NCBI RefSeq assembly: GCF_000305935.1
Contig: NC_018870.1
Location: 1,969,001 to 2,033,000, forward strand
Source of the DNA: Thermacetogenium phaeum DSM 12270
GTDB lineage: Bacteria > Bacillota > DSM-12270 > Thermacetogeniales > Thermacetogeniaceae
Direction of reading: 5' to 3'
Length of the DNA stretch: 64,000 nucleotides
Below are positions 55,114 through 63,758 of the stretch, piece after piece. The notes beneath the pieces are model-generated. The model saw only the letters and a program-made list of their open reading frames with translations, had not been told where the DNA came from and did no database searches. Positions within the stretch are counted from its first letter, which is position 1. The number at the start of each line of letters is the position of its first letter. The position numbers and the translations under genes are program-made.

Positions 55114-55387
55114 TTTGCAAAAACTCCTTAATGGTCGCCAGGTCTTCCTCTAGCTCGTCGAGATCATAGTTGAGAGGAATGTTATGTGCGGCCAAGAAAC
55201 CGAGGAATTCCTGTTTGGAAACGTTGGCCAGTTCCGCCGCCTTGCCCAGGGATAAACTCCCATCTGCGTAAAAGGTTGCCGCCAGCCTCTTCAATGCCTC
55301 CATTTTTACCCGTTGAGCCGATTCCCGGCCTTTGATGAACAGTTCTTTTGGCAACTCGAGATCAATCCTTATAGTTTGGTCCGGCAT
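55097..55387 (-). CDS. UPF0175 antitoxin
   Basis: The 96-residue protein has the UPF0175 pattern: MPDQTIRIDLELPKEL, then a helix-turn-helix with LSLGKAAELANVSKQEFLGFLAAH and PLNYDLDELEEDL. It is the antitoxin of UPF0175/DUF3368 modules. GGAGGCGATAAA precedes the ATG; the longer upstream frame is not native. The operon order antitoxin-toxin is as usual. Confidence 0.85.
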   Translation of the reverse strand: MPDQTIRIDLELPKELFIKGRESAQRVKMEALKRLAATFYADGSLSLGKAAELANVSKQEFLGFLAAHNIPLNYDLDELEEDLATIKEFLQNESGL

Positions 55388-55696
55388 TTTATCGCCTCCC
55401 GGTAATACCAATTTTAGTAAAATCATACCATAAGAGATACACGTCCTCAACTTTATATTTATTATAATCCATCTGTGATATTGTCACCTTGAAAAAATCT
55501 GTAACAGCTTATAAGGCTTGCTTGTGGCTGGCAGGAAGTCAATAGTGAGGAAAGAAAAGGGAAAATACAGTATTATACAGTATTATAATGATAACGATGA
55601 TGGTGGCAGCCATAGACATCAGCCGAGTAGAAAGACCGCTTAAGCCAAAAACAGCTGCCCGGGTAACAGTGACTAATAAAGGAGATGAAGTGAGTA

Positions 55697-56386
55697 ATGG
55701 CTAAAAAACCGGCCGTTCCTCTCCAGCGCCGGCAGATGGAAGCTGCCCTGCAGTTGTACCAGAAATGCAAGGGGTAGCAGGCGACGGATGAGGCGCTGGA
55801 TTCCCTTGCCCGGTCTTTTCCGGGCTTCGATTTTAAATCGACCCTGCTCAAAGCGGCAGCCGTCAACGCCCTCTACGGAACCCAGGTTTACGCCGTAGCA
55901 GAGGTGGCCGAACACTTATGCAGCGTCTTGGGAAATACCACGGTACCGGCTACTCCCGCCCTCGTAGAGGAGCTGGCAAAGGTGAAATTTGTCAGGGGGT
56001 CAAAGCACATAACATGGACGTTTCGGAGTTTTGCGTCCAAATTCGCCCACTTTTTTATTGATCCGAATCAATTCCCGATTTACGACTCGTATGCGGTTAA
56101 GATGCTCACATACCATTTGAATGGGAAGGGCAGGGAAGGGCTCTCGTATGAGCAGTTTGCGGCGGGCTTTTCAGCGTTGAAGGATGCCCTGGATTTTCCC
56201 GTGACCACCCGGGAACTCGACCGGTACCTGTGGTTGGCAGGCCAATTGAGGGCATGGAAGGGCTTATCGCCCTGGAGAAGACCTTATACTGGAATTAATT
56301 CCGAATTGCGGCGTCTCTTCGAATCCCTTGCGGGGGAAGTCCAGGAGCTTACGAGAGCTGTCCTTGGAAGGGGTGAAAATCCGTGA
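55697..56386 (+). pseudogene. hypothetical protein gene with in-frame amber stop
   Basis: The frame starts MAKKPAVPLQRRQMEAAL with GGAGATGAAG upstream, meets TAG at 55775-55777 (codon 27) and remains open with protein-like sequence for about 200 more codons to TGA at 56386. Recognisable pieces are FRSFASKFAHFFIDPNQFPIYDSYAVKM and ELDRYLWLAGQL. I do not recognise the family. Either a nonsense mutation or readthrough; nothing here supports pyrrolysine insertion. Confidence 0.5.
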
Positions 56387-56402
56387 GAAATACTGGACGT
56401 GA

Positions 56403-56552
56403 AGGCCGCATTTTTCGCAGTACTGCTTCTTTCGGCAAACTGTAGGAAAACGCGGAACGGTACACTATCAACGCAACGTCAGGGCAGACGGCACGGTGGC
56501 GCTACGTCCGAAGTTTGACCGGTATAGAAATAATTTCAGCCTATTGGAGTAG
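56403..56552 (+). pseudogene. short coding-like tail
   Basis: Fifty codons without a start read RPHFSQYCFFRQTVGKRGTV and LRPKFDRYRNNFSLLE before TAG. It looks like the tail of a lost gene, not part of the preceding frame. Weak evidence. Confidence 0.3.
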
Positions 56553-56600
56553 TACACAAAAAATTTTGTTTGCCCGTATTAAAGGGAAATTTTTCCCCTT

Positions 56601-58283
56601 AAGAGACCTCGACGTTCAAAACCTTAAGCTTCAAAGCAATGGCTTTGACCTTGAATTTAACTGAAGATTGTTGAGATAAACTTGACAACCAGGTAGCTAG
56701 GAGGAACAGACAACAATAACACGTTACCCCCTCGCAAAACATTTAACACATGCAGAGGCCAAGCTATCAGTGCTTCTCGGAAAACCGGTTAGCAAATAAG
56801 AGCAGCAAATTCCGGCCGGGTCAGTTCCCGTAAAACATGTTTTATCCAGGGACGATCCGCAAAAGGCCCTTTTAATGCCGGTATTGTCGCCTGCAGCCAT
56901 TCCCCTATTTCTCCGGCTTTTTGTTTTTCTACCGACTTTTCTACCGGTTTTATCTGCGCTATTTCCTTCAGCTTTCCATGTTCCACTGGCCAGCGCGAAG
57001 CATAATTGCTAAGCTCTCCGTTTGCTTTGGCAGCCAGAAGCCGGGCCATCCGGTCTCCTCCGGTTGTGGTCCACTTGGCCCCCAGGCGTTTCATCCGCCG
57101 TGCTACGTTGTGCTGAATCTGCCCTTCGATGGTTCCTAAACGTTTTGCTCCTGCCGAGTTAATAATCCCCGTCCAGTTCTCTTCAAGATAATGCAATAGC
57201 TTGATGAGCCTCTTTTTCCGGTTGCCTCTGGTTTTTTTGATTGCTTCTGTGAGTATTGCTTGGGTTTCCTGCCAGTTGCTATGAGAGATGGCTGCGCCTA
57301 CTTTCTGAAAGGTTTCTTCGTCATACCAGAGGGCTTCGGTTAAATGCCTGTTTAGATGGTATGGGTCTAAGCAGTATACAGCACCGGGGAAGTATTCCAG
57401 CCCCTCTTTGATCCATTTTGCTCCATCGCCACCTATGTAGATCTCTTTGATCTGTTCTAAATCCCATTTCCCCCCAGCCCGAGCATAGCTCTCTTCCCAG
57501 GCCACTTGTCCTTCACTTAGGGTGCTTACAACAAGCTTGTTTTGCAGAGCAAAGCGGTTCCGGCTAACTTGTTTCTTCCCTTCGTAGGTTACTATGTGTT
57601 TGATTTCTCCTCGCTTCTCTTTTTCCCGTTGCAGATTGACTATCACTCCATCACCTTCAATATGCAACTCCCCAACCACTTCTTTCCCACCTGGTGCTCC
57701 TCCGTCTTCAAATACCGCCGCTCTCTTCTCTTCCCCTTCTCGCTGCAGTATTTCGCCTGCTTCTTGGGTGATATGCCAGATGGTCATGGTGCTTAATTTA
57801 GGTACAAGATAACTCAATATCTCCGCTGCCCGGCCAAAGGAAAGTTCGGTGCTTAGTTTGATTGCCAACTCTTTGAGGTAAGGAGTAACCCTGGCCCGCT
57901 CCGGCCAGCCCAGCAGTTCGTCTAAAAAGAATTTGGTTTCCCCGGTTTCTTTGTTCCTGTACAGGCGCCTTTTTAAGGGAAATTCCCCAAAGGTGCTGAT
58001 GGCTGTTTTTGTCCGAAAACCGACAACCTCCCAGATGCTCCGGTCTCGTTCATTCATCAGACGGGTATCGATCTTTTCTAATGCCCAGGTGAAAATCTGG
58101 TTACACACGTCCTGGCAGAGTTCGTGAACCCCTTTCTCAAGCTCAGAGAAGTCTTCGCACTCTCCAATTAATTTGACTAAACCTTTGACAAAAAGAAGGA
58201 CTGCCCCCACTATGTGGCGAATATCTAACATGAGACCTCACACTCCTTTTTGGGGTGATAGATTTTGGGTGCCGAGGTCTCTT
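56601..58283 (-). mobile_element. ISLre2-family insertion sequence
   Basis: The element of about 1683 bp has inverted ends: AAGAGACCTCGACGTTC at 56601 and, in reverse complement, AAGAGACCTCGGCACC ending at 58283. The transposase gene fills most of the length. Confidence 0.8.
56789..58231 (-). CDS. ISLre2-family transposase (UPF0236)
   Basis: The 480-residue protein has the UPF0236 features: an N-terminal RLYRNKETGETKFFLDELLG, IEGDGVIVNLQ with a catalytic Asp, IYIGGDGAKWIKEGLEYFPGA with another, YCLDPYHLNRHL, and a C-terminal IEGQIQHNVARRMKRLGAKWT. It looks intact. Inverted repeats flank it. Confidence 0.9.
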   Translation of the reverse strand: MLDIRHIVGAVLLFVKGLVKLIGECEDFSELEKGVHELCQDVCNQIFTWALEKIDTRLMNERDRSIWEVVGFRTKTAISTFGEFPLKRRLYRNKETGETKFFLDELLGWPERARVTPYLKELAIKLSTELSFGRAAEILSYLVPKLSTMTIWHITQEAGEILQREGEEKRAAVFEDGGAPGGKEVVGELHIEGDGVIVNLQREKEKRGEIKHIVTYEGKKQVSRNRFALQNKLVVSTLSEGQVAWEESYARAGGKWDLEQIKEIYIGGDGAKWIKEGLEYFPGAVYCLDPYHLNRHLTEALWYDEETFQKVGAAISHSNWQETQAILTEAIKKTRGNRKKRLIKLLHYLEENWTGIINSAGAKRLGTIEGQIQHNVARRMKRLGAKWTTTGGDRMARLLAAKANGELSNYASRWPVEHGKLKEIAQIKPVEKSVEKQKAGEIGEWLQATIPALKGPFADRPWIKHVLRELTRPEFAALIC

Positions 58284-58315
58284 TTCTTTTTAAGAAGCCG
58301 ATCCCCTTCTTTTAC

Positions 58316-58633
58316 CTACTGAAATTTTACATGGCCACTACTCTGCCGCACCCCCGGCTGATTTAAAATCCACCTGGCGGTCCGGTACCCCAGCAACCGG
58401 GCCTCGGTCTCGCTCATGCCGAGTTCCTCGACAAAACCAACGGCGAGCATGCTCTCATGGTCTTCTTGCGGGCTGATGCCACCTGGTATTTCAGGCGCTG
58501 ACGGTATTCCTTGGCTCGTCCCACCAGTGCACCTCCTTAACCCTTTCTGGCCCCCGGCCAGACTAAACCTACGGCAGGATCCCATACCCGGGAGTATCGG
58601 AGGATTCTTGATCTCGCCTATTACTTCCTGCAT
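58316..58633 (-). pseudogene. unassigned gene remnant
   Basis: Only the last 55 residues look natural: DHESMLAVGFVEELGMSETE followed by ARLLGYRTARWILNQPG. The upstream part of the frame is unlike protein, and another frame there reads RAKEYRQRLKYQVASARKK. It appears to be a frameshifted fragment of an unrecognised gene. Confidence 0.35.
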
Positions 58634-58806
58634 CGTTTCAGTTTCTGCATGTCCCGGAGGATATCTTGGATCTGCCGGTAATGGTCTTCATCATGGCGTC
58701 CCAGCGATGAAATTACTTGTTGTCTGGGGTACTCTCCGCTAACATAATAGTTGTGTACCACCTGCATGTATGGGAGATCCCTAACTTTAACAATGCGTCT
58801 GTACAT
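58621..58806 (-). pseudogene. IS1634-like transposase N-terminal remnant
   Basis: The 61 residues MYRRIVKVRDLPYMQVVHNY, PRQQVISSLGRHDED resemble the N-terminus of IS1634-family transposases (a basic, tyrosine-rich start then VISLGR). No catalytic part follows. The assignment is by pattern only. Confidence 0.45.
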
Positions 58807-59046
58807 GGATCTTTTAATCCATCATATATCGGTTGAAGAAGTTTTATCATAAACCAGATAAAAGAAAATATGGAATAATCAGACACGCGGAGTATCGGAA
58901 TTAATATAAAAAATTCCCCACCGGTGCCTGGGGAAAAATCTTTGCAAAAATTTCGCTCTGAATGCCTCGGTAGTGTCGAACTCCGGCTTAACATCCTTAC
59001 CCATTAGACGCATCACCCCTGCCGGCACCAGGGTTCCCCCCCCGAA

Positions 59047-60768
59047 CTAAATCTTCAGATACATCTGCAACACCGCCATAATACGCCTCTCCCGCGCTTT
59101 TAAAAAGCCTTCGTAATCGTCCCTTTCCATCGCCGCCAGCGCCGCCTCGTCAATCAGATGGGTTGCCATAATTTCTTGCTTCCTTTCCGGCGGGACCAGC
59201 TTGGCCAGGTACTCGCTCGGCTTCATTCGGCTGATCCGGCGGTTTGCCGCCTGGGAAATCAGCGTCCGGTTAAGCACCGTATTGATATCCGGGTTTTTGT
59301 ACTTACTGTTACCTTCTACATCTTTCACCGATGCTAAGAAGGCCCGCGGGAAAATGTGGTGGTCGTCCAGCGCGTGAAATTCGATCGCATCGTCGGCCCG
59401 AAAGTCTTTCGCCCCTTGAATGGCAACCAGATCAATTACGCCCCGGTAAACAGCATTAACCCGCGCCGTATCACGCAGCGAAAAATTAGGATTGTGAAGG
59501 ATATTGCGTTCTATTTGTTCAAAAACAAGCGGTTGACGGTTAGGGTCGCCGAACCATTCGGTCAGATCCCGGTAATCAGCAAGCGTAATGCTCTCCACGG
59601 CCCCGGCGTACCGCTCAAGAAAAACCGAACCCCAGTACCACTTTTTCACCCCGCGGTAAGCCCGATTATCCAGTTTATCCCGGTCGATCCGGTAGAGAAG
59701 AGCAGCCAGCACCGGCATCATTGTCGAATACGGGAGCCACTTTTGCGCAAAAGCGCCGAACCCGTCCTGACTCGTCGAAGTGGTGCGCTTGAGGGCTTTT
59801 TCCATGTAAAGTACGGCGGTGTGCCAATCTTTTTCGAAGCCTTCCGGCCGCAGGTTAATTAGGGACTTACTTTTAACCTCCTGTTCCCGAATAAGCGCTA
59901 ATGCACGCAACACCAGAACCCCGTAAATATCCGGATCTCCGCCCGAGAACTGGCGGAGCAATTCATTATCTTCCATCGCCTGCTGCCAGAGCCGGTGCAG
60001 GTCAACACCGAAACTGTATAACCGGGCAGTCAAAAGGTCATATACCGAAAGAGCCACCCCGGTACTGTTGAGCTTCTCGAATATGGCGCATATTTCGGCA
60101 ATACCGTCAGCATCGTCAGGCTTTACCTTCGGAATTTCAATCGTCGGTACATAGAACTGCCGGATGACCCCAACGGCGCGGTTCCACACCGGCTTATGCA
60201 CCTTAAAGTACTCGTTAAAGTACCGCTCCTGGTCGCGCTCAATCAGCCAGCGTTCGTAATCGTTGAGCCAGTTTTCCCATTGCGACAGTTCCGTGAACGG
60301 AACAATCAGGTTTTCAAACTGGTAGTCTTTGTCCAGGTAACGCCCGCTCAGGTCGGCTCGTTCGCTGAAGATGGCCGCATCCAGGTCACCAGCACTGATC
60401 TTGCTTAAGTCTAAGAAAAAACGGTAGGGATACTTGGTCCATTTTAAAGGAAGCGGTGGCGCTGCAAAAGCGTAATGCAGGGAGGTTAACCGCTGTTGCC
60501 CATCGAGAATCAGCCAGTCTGGCTTGAGCTGCTCCGCCAGCTTCTCTACACCGGCCACGGCCCGGAAAGCGAAGGGACTGCTCTCCGCATCCACTTTCAA
60601 AAGAAGAAACGAACCGATGAAGTAACCCTTCAGTACCGAGGTCAGGATGTCCCTCACATCATCCCGGGTCCAGACAAAGTTGCGCTGAAACTCGGGCAGG
60701 GCGATATCCCCACTTCTCGCCCGCTCCACCAGGTCAAGCAACCTTTTCTTGTCAGGCGTGATATCCAA
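59047..60768 (-). CDS. GmrSD-like type IV restriction enzyme (DUF262 and HNH)
   Basis: The 573-residue protein starts with a DUF262 domain (LPEFQRNFVWTRDDVRDIL, LILDGQQRLTSLHYAF with the DGQQR motif) and ends with a DUF1524-type HNH domain (ALDDHHIFPRAFLAS, NPDINTVLNRTLIS). Such proteins hydrolyse nucleotides and cleave modified phage DNA. It is intact. Restriction remnants upstream (60807) suggest a former defence cluster. Confidence 0.83.
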   Translation of the reverse strand: MDITPDKKRLLDLVERARSGDIALPEFQRNFVWTRDDVRDILTSVLKGYFIGSFLLLKVDAESSPFAFRAVAGVEKLAEQLKPDWLILDGQQRLTSLHYAFAAPPLPLKWTKYPYRFFLDLSKISAGDLDAAIFSERADLSGRYLDKDYQFENLIVPFTELSQWENWLNDYERWLIERDQERYFNEYFKVHKPVWNRAVGVIRQFYVPTIEIPKVKPDDADGIAEICAIFEKLNSTGVALSVYDLLTARLYSFGVDLHRLWQQAMEDNELLRQFSGGDPDIYGVLVLRALALIREQEVKSKSLINLRPEGFEKDWHTAVLYMEKALKRTTSTSQDGFGAFAQKWLPYSTMMPVLAALLYRIDRDKLDNRAYRGVKKWYWGSVFLERYAGAVESITLADYRDLTEWFGDPNRQPLVFEQIERNILHNPNFSLRDTARVNAVYRGVIDLVAIQGAKDFRADDAIEFHALDDHHIFPRAFLASVKDVEGNSKYKNPDINTVLNRTLISQAANRRISRMKPSEYLAKLVPPERKQEIMATHLIDEAALAAMERDDYEGFLKARERRIMAVLQMYLKI

Positions 60769-60806
60769 GATGCTTCACCATCCCTTATCTCCGGCCTTCC
60801 GAAACC

Positions 60807-61019
60807 CTACGTCACTTCCGGCCAGTCGCGGTAGAGGCTTTCCGCCTGCTCCATAATCACGACCATCAGCGTCTCGCACGTCGCTGGCTTGTACCCGTAG
60901 CGGCGCAGCAACCGCTTCACCGTCGCCCGGATCTCCGCCTTCACATTCTCGTGGTTGGTTCAGTCGATGCTAAGGTTCTTCTTGATCGCCGCCACCAGTT
61001 CGCGGGCGATCGCATAGAA
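60807..61019 (-). pseudogene. type I restriction enzyme HsdR, C-terminal remnant
   Basis: The minus strand reads FYAIARELVAAIKKNLSID, TGA, then NVKAEIRATVKRLLRRYGYKP and LMVVIMEQAESLYRDW before a stop. This is the tail of HsdR (DUF3387). In functional proteins the TGA position (60960-60962) is a Trp in IDW. Only 70 codons survive. Confidence 0.6.
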
Positions 61020-61024
61020 GATAC

Positions 61025-61657
61025 TTGAATGGGCTCCCGAGGTTTAAAAAATCAAGGAAAAGATTACTTATCTCCTTACCCGCCACCTACGGCCACTCCG
61101 AAATGGTGGCCCATTACGCCACCGCTTTGGCTCAGGCGGCGGGACTGGCGCAGGAGGAGGTAAAAAAAATCAGATTGGCCGCCTTCCTCCACGATCTTGG
61201 GAAAGTGGATATCCCGGAAGAAATTCTGAACAAACCCGGGCCGCTGAGCGACGCGGAGAAGAAGGTGTGCCAGCGCCACCCGGTTACCGGCGCCGACATC
61301 GTGCGGCAGATCAAATCCTTAGAAGAGATAGTGCCCCTGATCCGGCACCACCATGAGCGCTACGACGGGCAAGGATACCCCGACGGCCTGGCAGGCGAGG
61401 AAATCCCTTTGGGCGCCCGCATTATTGCCCTTGCCGACAGTTTTGACGCCATGATCACCAACCGCCCCTACCGCCGGGCCAGGACGTACCAGGAAGCCAT
61501 AGAAATAGTCAAAAAAGAAGCGGGTCGACAGTTCGACCCACACCTGGCCGAGCTTTTTGTTACCAAATGTGTTGACGTTAAAGCAATCGGCACAGAGTGG
61601 GAGACGGAGTCCGTTCAAGAGGAGCCCGCCCCACCGGCCGGGCAGCAACCTTCATGA
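61025..61657 (+). CDS. HD-GYP domain protein, N-terminally truncated
   Basis: The 210 residues carry YGHSEMVAHYATALA, FLHDLGKVDIPEEI, HHHERYDGQGYPDGL and LADSFDAMITNRPYRR, a complete HD-GYP phosphodiesterase domain able to hydrolyse c-di-GMP. Sensor domains are missing. The sequence before TYGHSE (MNGLPRFKKSRKRLLIS) is not family-like, so the start arose at a deletion junction with the HsdR remnant. Expression is doubtful. Confidence 0.65.
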   Translation: MNGLPRFKKSRKRLLISLPATYGHSEMVAHYATALAQAAGLAQEEVKKIRLAAFLHDLGKVDIPEEILNKPGPLSDAEKKVCQRHPVTGADIVRQIKSLEEIVPLIRHHHERYDGQGYPDGLAGEEIPLGARIIALADSFDAMITNRPYRRARTYQEAIEIVKKEAGRQFDPHLAELFVTKCVDVKAIGTEWETESVQEEPAPPAGQQPS

Positions 61658-61722
61658 CCATGCCGCCTTTCCAATCCCGGCAGTTCGACTGCCCACGAAA
61701 GAGCTGCCTTTCCAGAGCAAAT

Positions 61723-61880
61723 TTACAGACTGCGATTTATAAAAATGGAATAGTAAAGTCTATTTACGGTTGCCGGATACTTTTCGCCCTTGAAACACCA
61801 CAGTGCTTCCTCCCCCATGCTTCCCGCGCTTTTTCCATCTTTGCTCTGGCGAGGTCCTGTTTCAATTGTATATCACTCAC
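61723..61880 (-). pseudogene. HEPN-domain protein remnant
   Basis: A GTG overlapping the nucleotidyltransferase stop codon begins DIQLKQDLARAKMEKAREA; a frameshift then leads to WCFKGEKYPATVNRLYYSIFI before TAA. EKYPATVNRLYYS is the HEPN helix that normally holds the catalytic Arg. It is the partner of the next gene in a broken nucleotidyltransferase-HEPN toxin-antitoxin pair. Confidence 0.55.
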
Positions 61881-62150
61881 CTGATAACCACCCCGTCATT
61901 TTGCACGTTTCTGTAAAAAGCATCTGCCTGAAATAAAGGAGAAGTAAATTCTTGAATGTCGCAGGGAAGCGCGATCAAATCTACATCTTCTTCCAAACCC
62001 ACGTTATAAGCTTCGTCAATAATAGTTTCACGAATGTTTCTATCCAGCTTTTCTACGACGACCAAAAGGTCAATATCGGATCAATATCGGATTCTTCTCC
62101 TGCGGTACCCCTGGCCTGAGAGCCAAAAAAAGTGACATTATATCATAGAT
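61877..62150 (-). pseudogene. MNT-type nucleotidyltransferase remnant
   Basis: The pieces VTFFGSQARGTAGEESDID and LLVVVEKLDRNIRETIIDEA, with ALPCDIQEFTSPLFQ, belong to one minimal nucleotidyltransferase. They are thrown out of frame by an 11-bp tandem duplication (62071-62092). A stop also lies before VTFFGS. It is the antitoxin-side gene of the HEPN pair. Confidence 0.6.
62071..62092. repeat. 11-bp tandem duplication
   Basis: CAATATCGGAT is present twice in tandem (62071-62081 and 62082-62092). One copy restores the normal frame ESDIDLLVVVE of the nucleotidyltransferase. Confidence 0.85.
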
Positions 62151-62360
62151 ACGGGAGCTGGGAAAGGGCTGCTCCTTTAAAGCTATTTGCGCTGTAAACA
62201 TTTTTTAACTTCGGTGTAAACAGCAAACACCAACACTGCGGTTTTTTGAGCAAAAATGCAGCACTTTCAAACCGATATTAAACATTATTTCCACGAAAAG
62301 GGCATACTTACCCCTTGGTGCATCATCCATTTGTTTTTTTGTTTTTCTAGAGTGCCGGCG

Positions 62361-63692
62361 TCAGGCCGCCTTCACCAGGCTCCTCATATTCATTCCTTGT
62401 TTTTCCTGTATCCGGCCCACCGCCATGGCCAGCATTATGGTTAGCGCTAACGCACAGCGCAGCTTCATTTTTTGCAGGCCCCGGATGAAGTGTTTTTCAA
62501 ATCCAAAGGCCTCGTCCAGGCGGGCGTTCACTCTTTCCACGGCTGTACGCTTCTTGTAGGTTCTCTTCCACTTGTAGCTGGACCGCGCCAAGGGGGTGAA
62601 GATCCGCCGGTCTTCAGCAAGAGGAACGCGTACACCGCAAGCTGCGGGGCATCGCTCCATCCCCTGACATTCCACCCCGTAGTGCCGGGCCGGACAGCGA
62701 TACTTCAGAGTTTCCCTGCCCTTTTCAAAACCCCCAAAGGCCATCTCCCGGCGCTTGTTGGTTTCGGGACAGTAGCAATAGACCGTTCCCCTGCAGTCGT
62801 AAACGATATTGTCTTTCCCTGTTAAAAGCCGTGTGTCTTCACCGTCCCGCCACATGTCGCGGATGTCAATCACCGGCTTGATCTGGTGTTCGTCCCACAG
62901 GTTCACGATTAGTTTCGTGTCGTCGTACCCTTTATCCGCTGTTAGCACTTCACAACGTTCTATAATCTCCGGCTGTTGTTCTTCTAGTCGCGCAATCAGT
63001 TGATGCCCCTCTTGGATATCGCTGGCAGATGCTTTCGTTACTGAAAAGCTTACGGGTAATTCATAGACAGCATCAACTATAAGATGAAGCTTATAGCCAA
63101 ACCATGAAACTACTTTCTCCCACAGTGTTCCGTCTTTTCTTCGCCCCCGGTACGTTTTCTTGCCAAAGTCGGCATCGGTGTCGCGGCGCCCATCGGGCTT
63201 TCGGGGCTTTTCTTCTTCGTCCTTTTTTCTGCCCCGGGCCAGACTATTTATGGGTTTGCTGTCCATTGCCAAAACCCGCCCGAAATCCGGTAGCAGTGTG
63301 CTCACTTTTTCCACCAGCCGGTCAAACATTCTTTCTATTTCGCCGGAGTACCACATAAGTTTCCCCAGAAAGCGGCTGTATACGTAAGCCGGTGGAACTG
63401 CCCGCTCTCCCAAACACGGGTCGAAGCCACAAATGTCCCGCAGTTGGGCGTTGCGGGCCAGTTCCCGCCGCAGGCTCTCAATGGATGGATGTTGGAAGAC
63501 TACCCCCGCCACTACCGAGTTCCAGACCGCACGAATCGGGTAATCATTTCGGCCTTTTGCCCGTTCCCGCTCCAGTTTGCGCATCAGCTCTTCATCAGGC
63601 AGATGACGGAGTACCAATGCCAGGCGCTCCAGATCGCCCAGTTCATCTATTTCTCGCCACCCAAAGAGGCGTTGTTGTGGTATAATAGCCAT
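62361..63692 (-). CDS. DDE transposase, IS1182/IS5-like
   Basis: The 443-residue protein has an N-terminal DUF772-type helical domain (YPIRAVWNSVVAGVVFQHPS), a first catalytic Asp in VLAMDSKPIN, the second in EVLTADKGYDDTKL, a cysteine-rich insert (YRCPARHYGVECQGMERCPAACG) and the C-terminal YKKRTAVERVNARLDEAFG with the Glu. It appears intact. The start is preceded by AAAGGAGG, which is part of a hairpin. Confidence 0.88.
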   Translation of the reverse strand: MAIIPQQRLFGWREIDELGDLERLALVLRHLPDEELMRKLERERAKGRNDYPIRAVWNSVVAGVVFQHPSIESLRRELARNAQLRDICGFDPCLGERAVPPAYVYSRFLGKLMWYSGEIERMFDRLVEKVSTLLPDFGRVLAMDSKPINSLARGRKKDEEEKPRKPDGRRDTDADFGKKTYRGRRKDGTLWEKVVSWFGYKLHLIVDAVYELPVSFSVTKASASDIQEGHQLIARLEEQQPEIIERCEVLTADKGYDDTKLIVNLWDEHQIKPVIDIRDMWRDGEDTRLLTGKDNIVYDCRGTVYCYCPETNKRREMAFGGFEKGRETLKYRCPARHYGVECQGMERCPAACGVRVPLAEDRRIFTPLARSSYKWKRTYKKRTAVERVNARLDEAFGFEKHFIRGLQKMKLRCALALTIMLAMAVGRIQEKQGMNMRSLVKAA

Positions 63693-63758
63693 AAGGGAAA
63701 CCTCCTTTGGTTTTTTGGGTGTTTAAAAAAGAATTCGCTATAAAGAGAGGTTTCCCTT
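63693..63758 (-). promoter_or_regulatory. hairpin able to hide the transposase ribosome site
   Basis: AAGGGAAACCTC (63693-63704) and GAGGTTTCCCTT (63747-63758) are perfectly complementary 12-base arms. The first arm, on the minus strand, holds the GGAGG ribosome site and the bases up to the ATG. A message started outside the element would fold and be translated poorly. Confidence 0.6.

Noticed and set aside
55775-55777. pyrrolysine codon
   Set aside because: No downstream insertion element or pyl gene is visible; a nonsense mutation is simpler.
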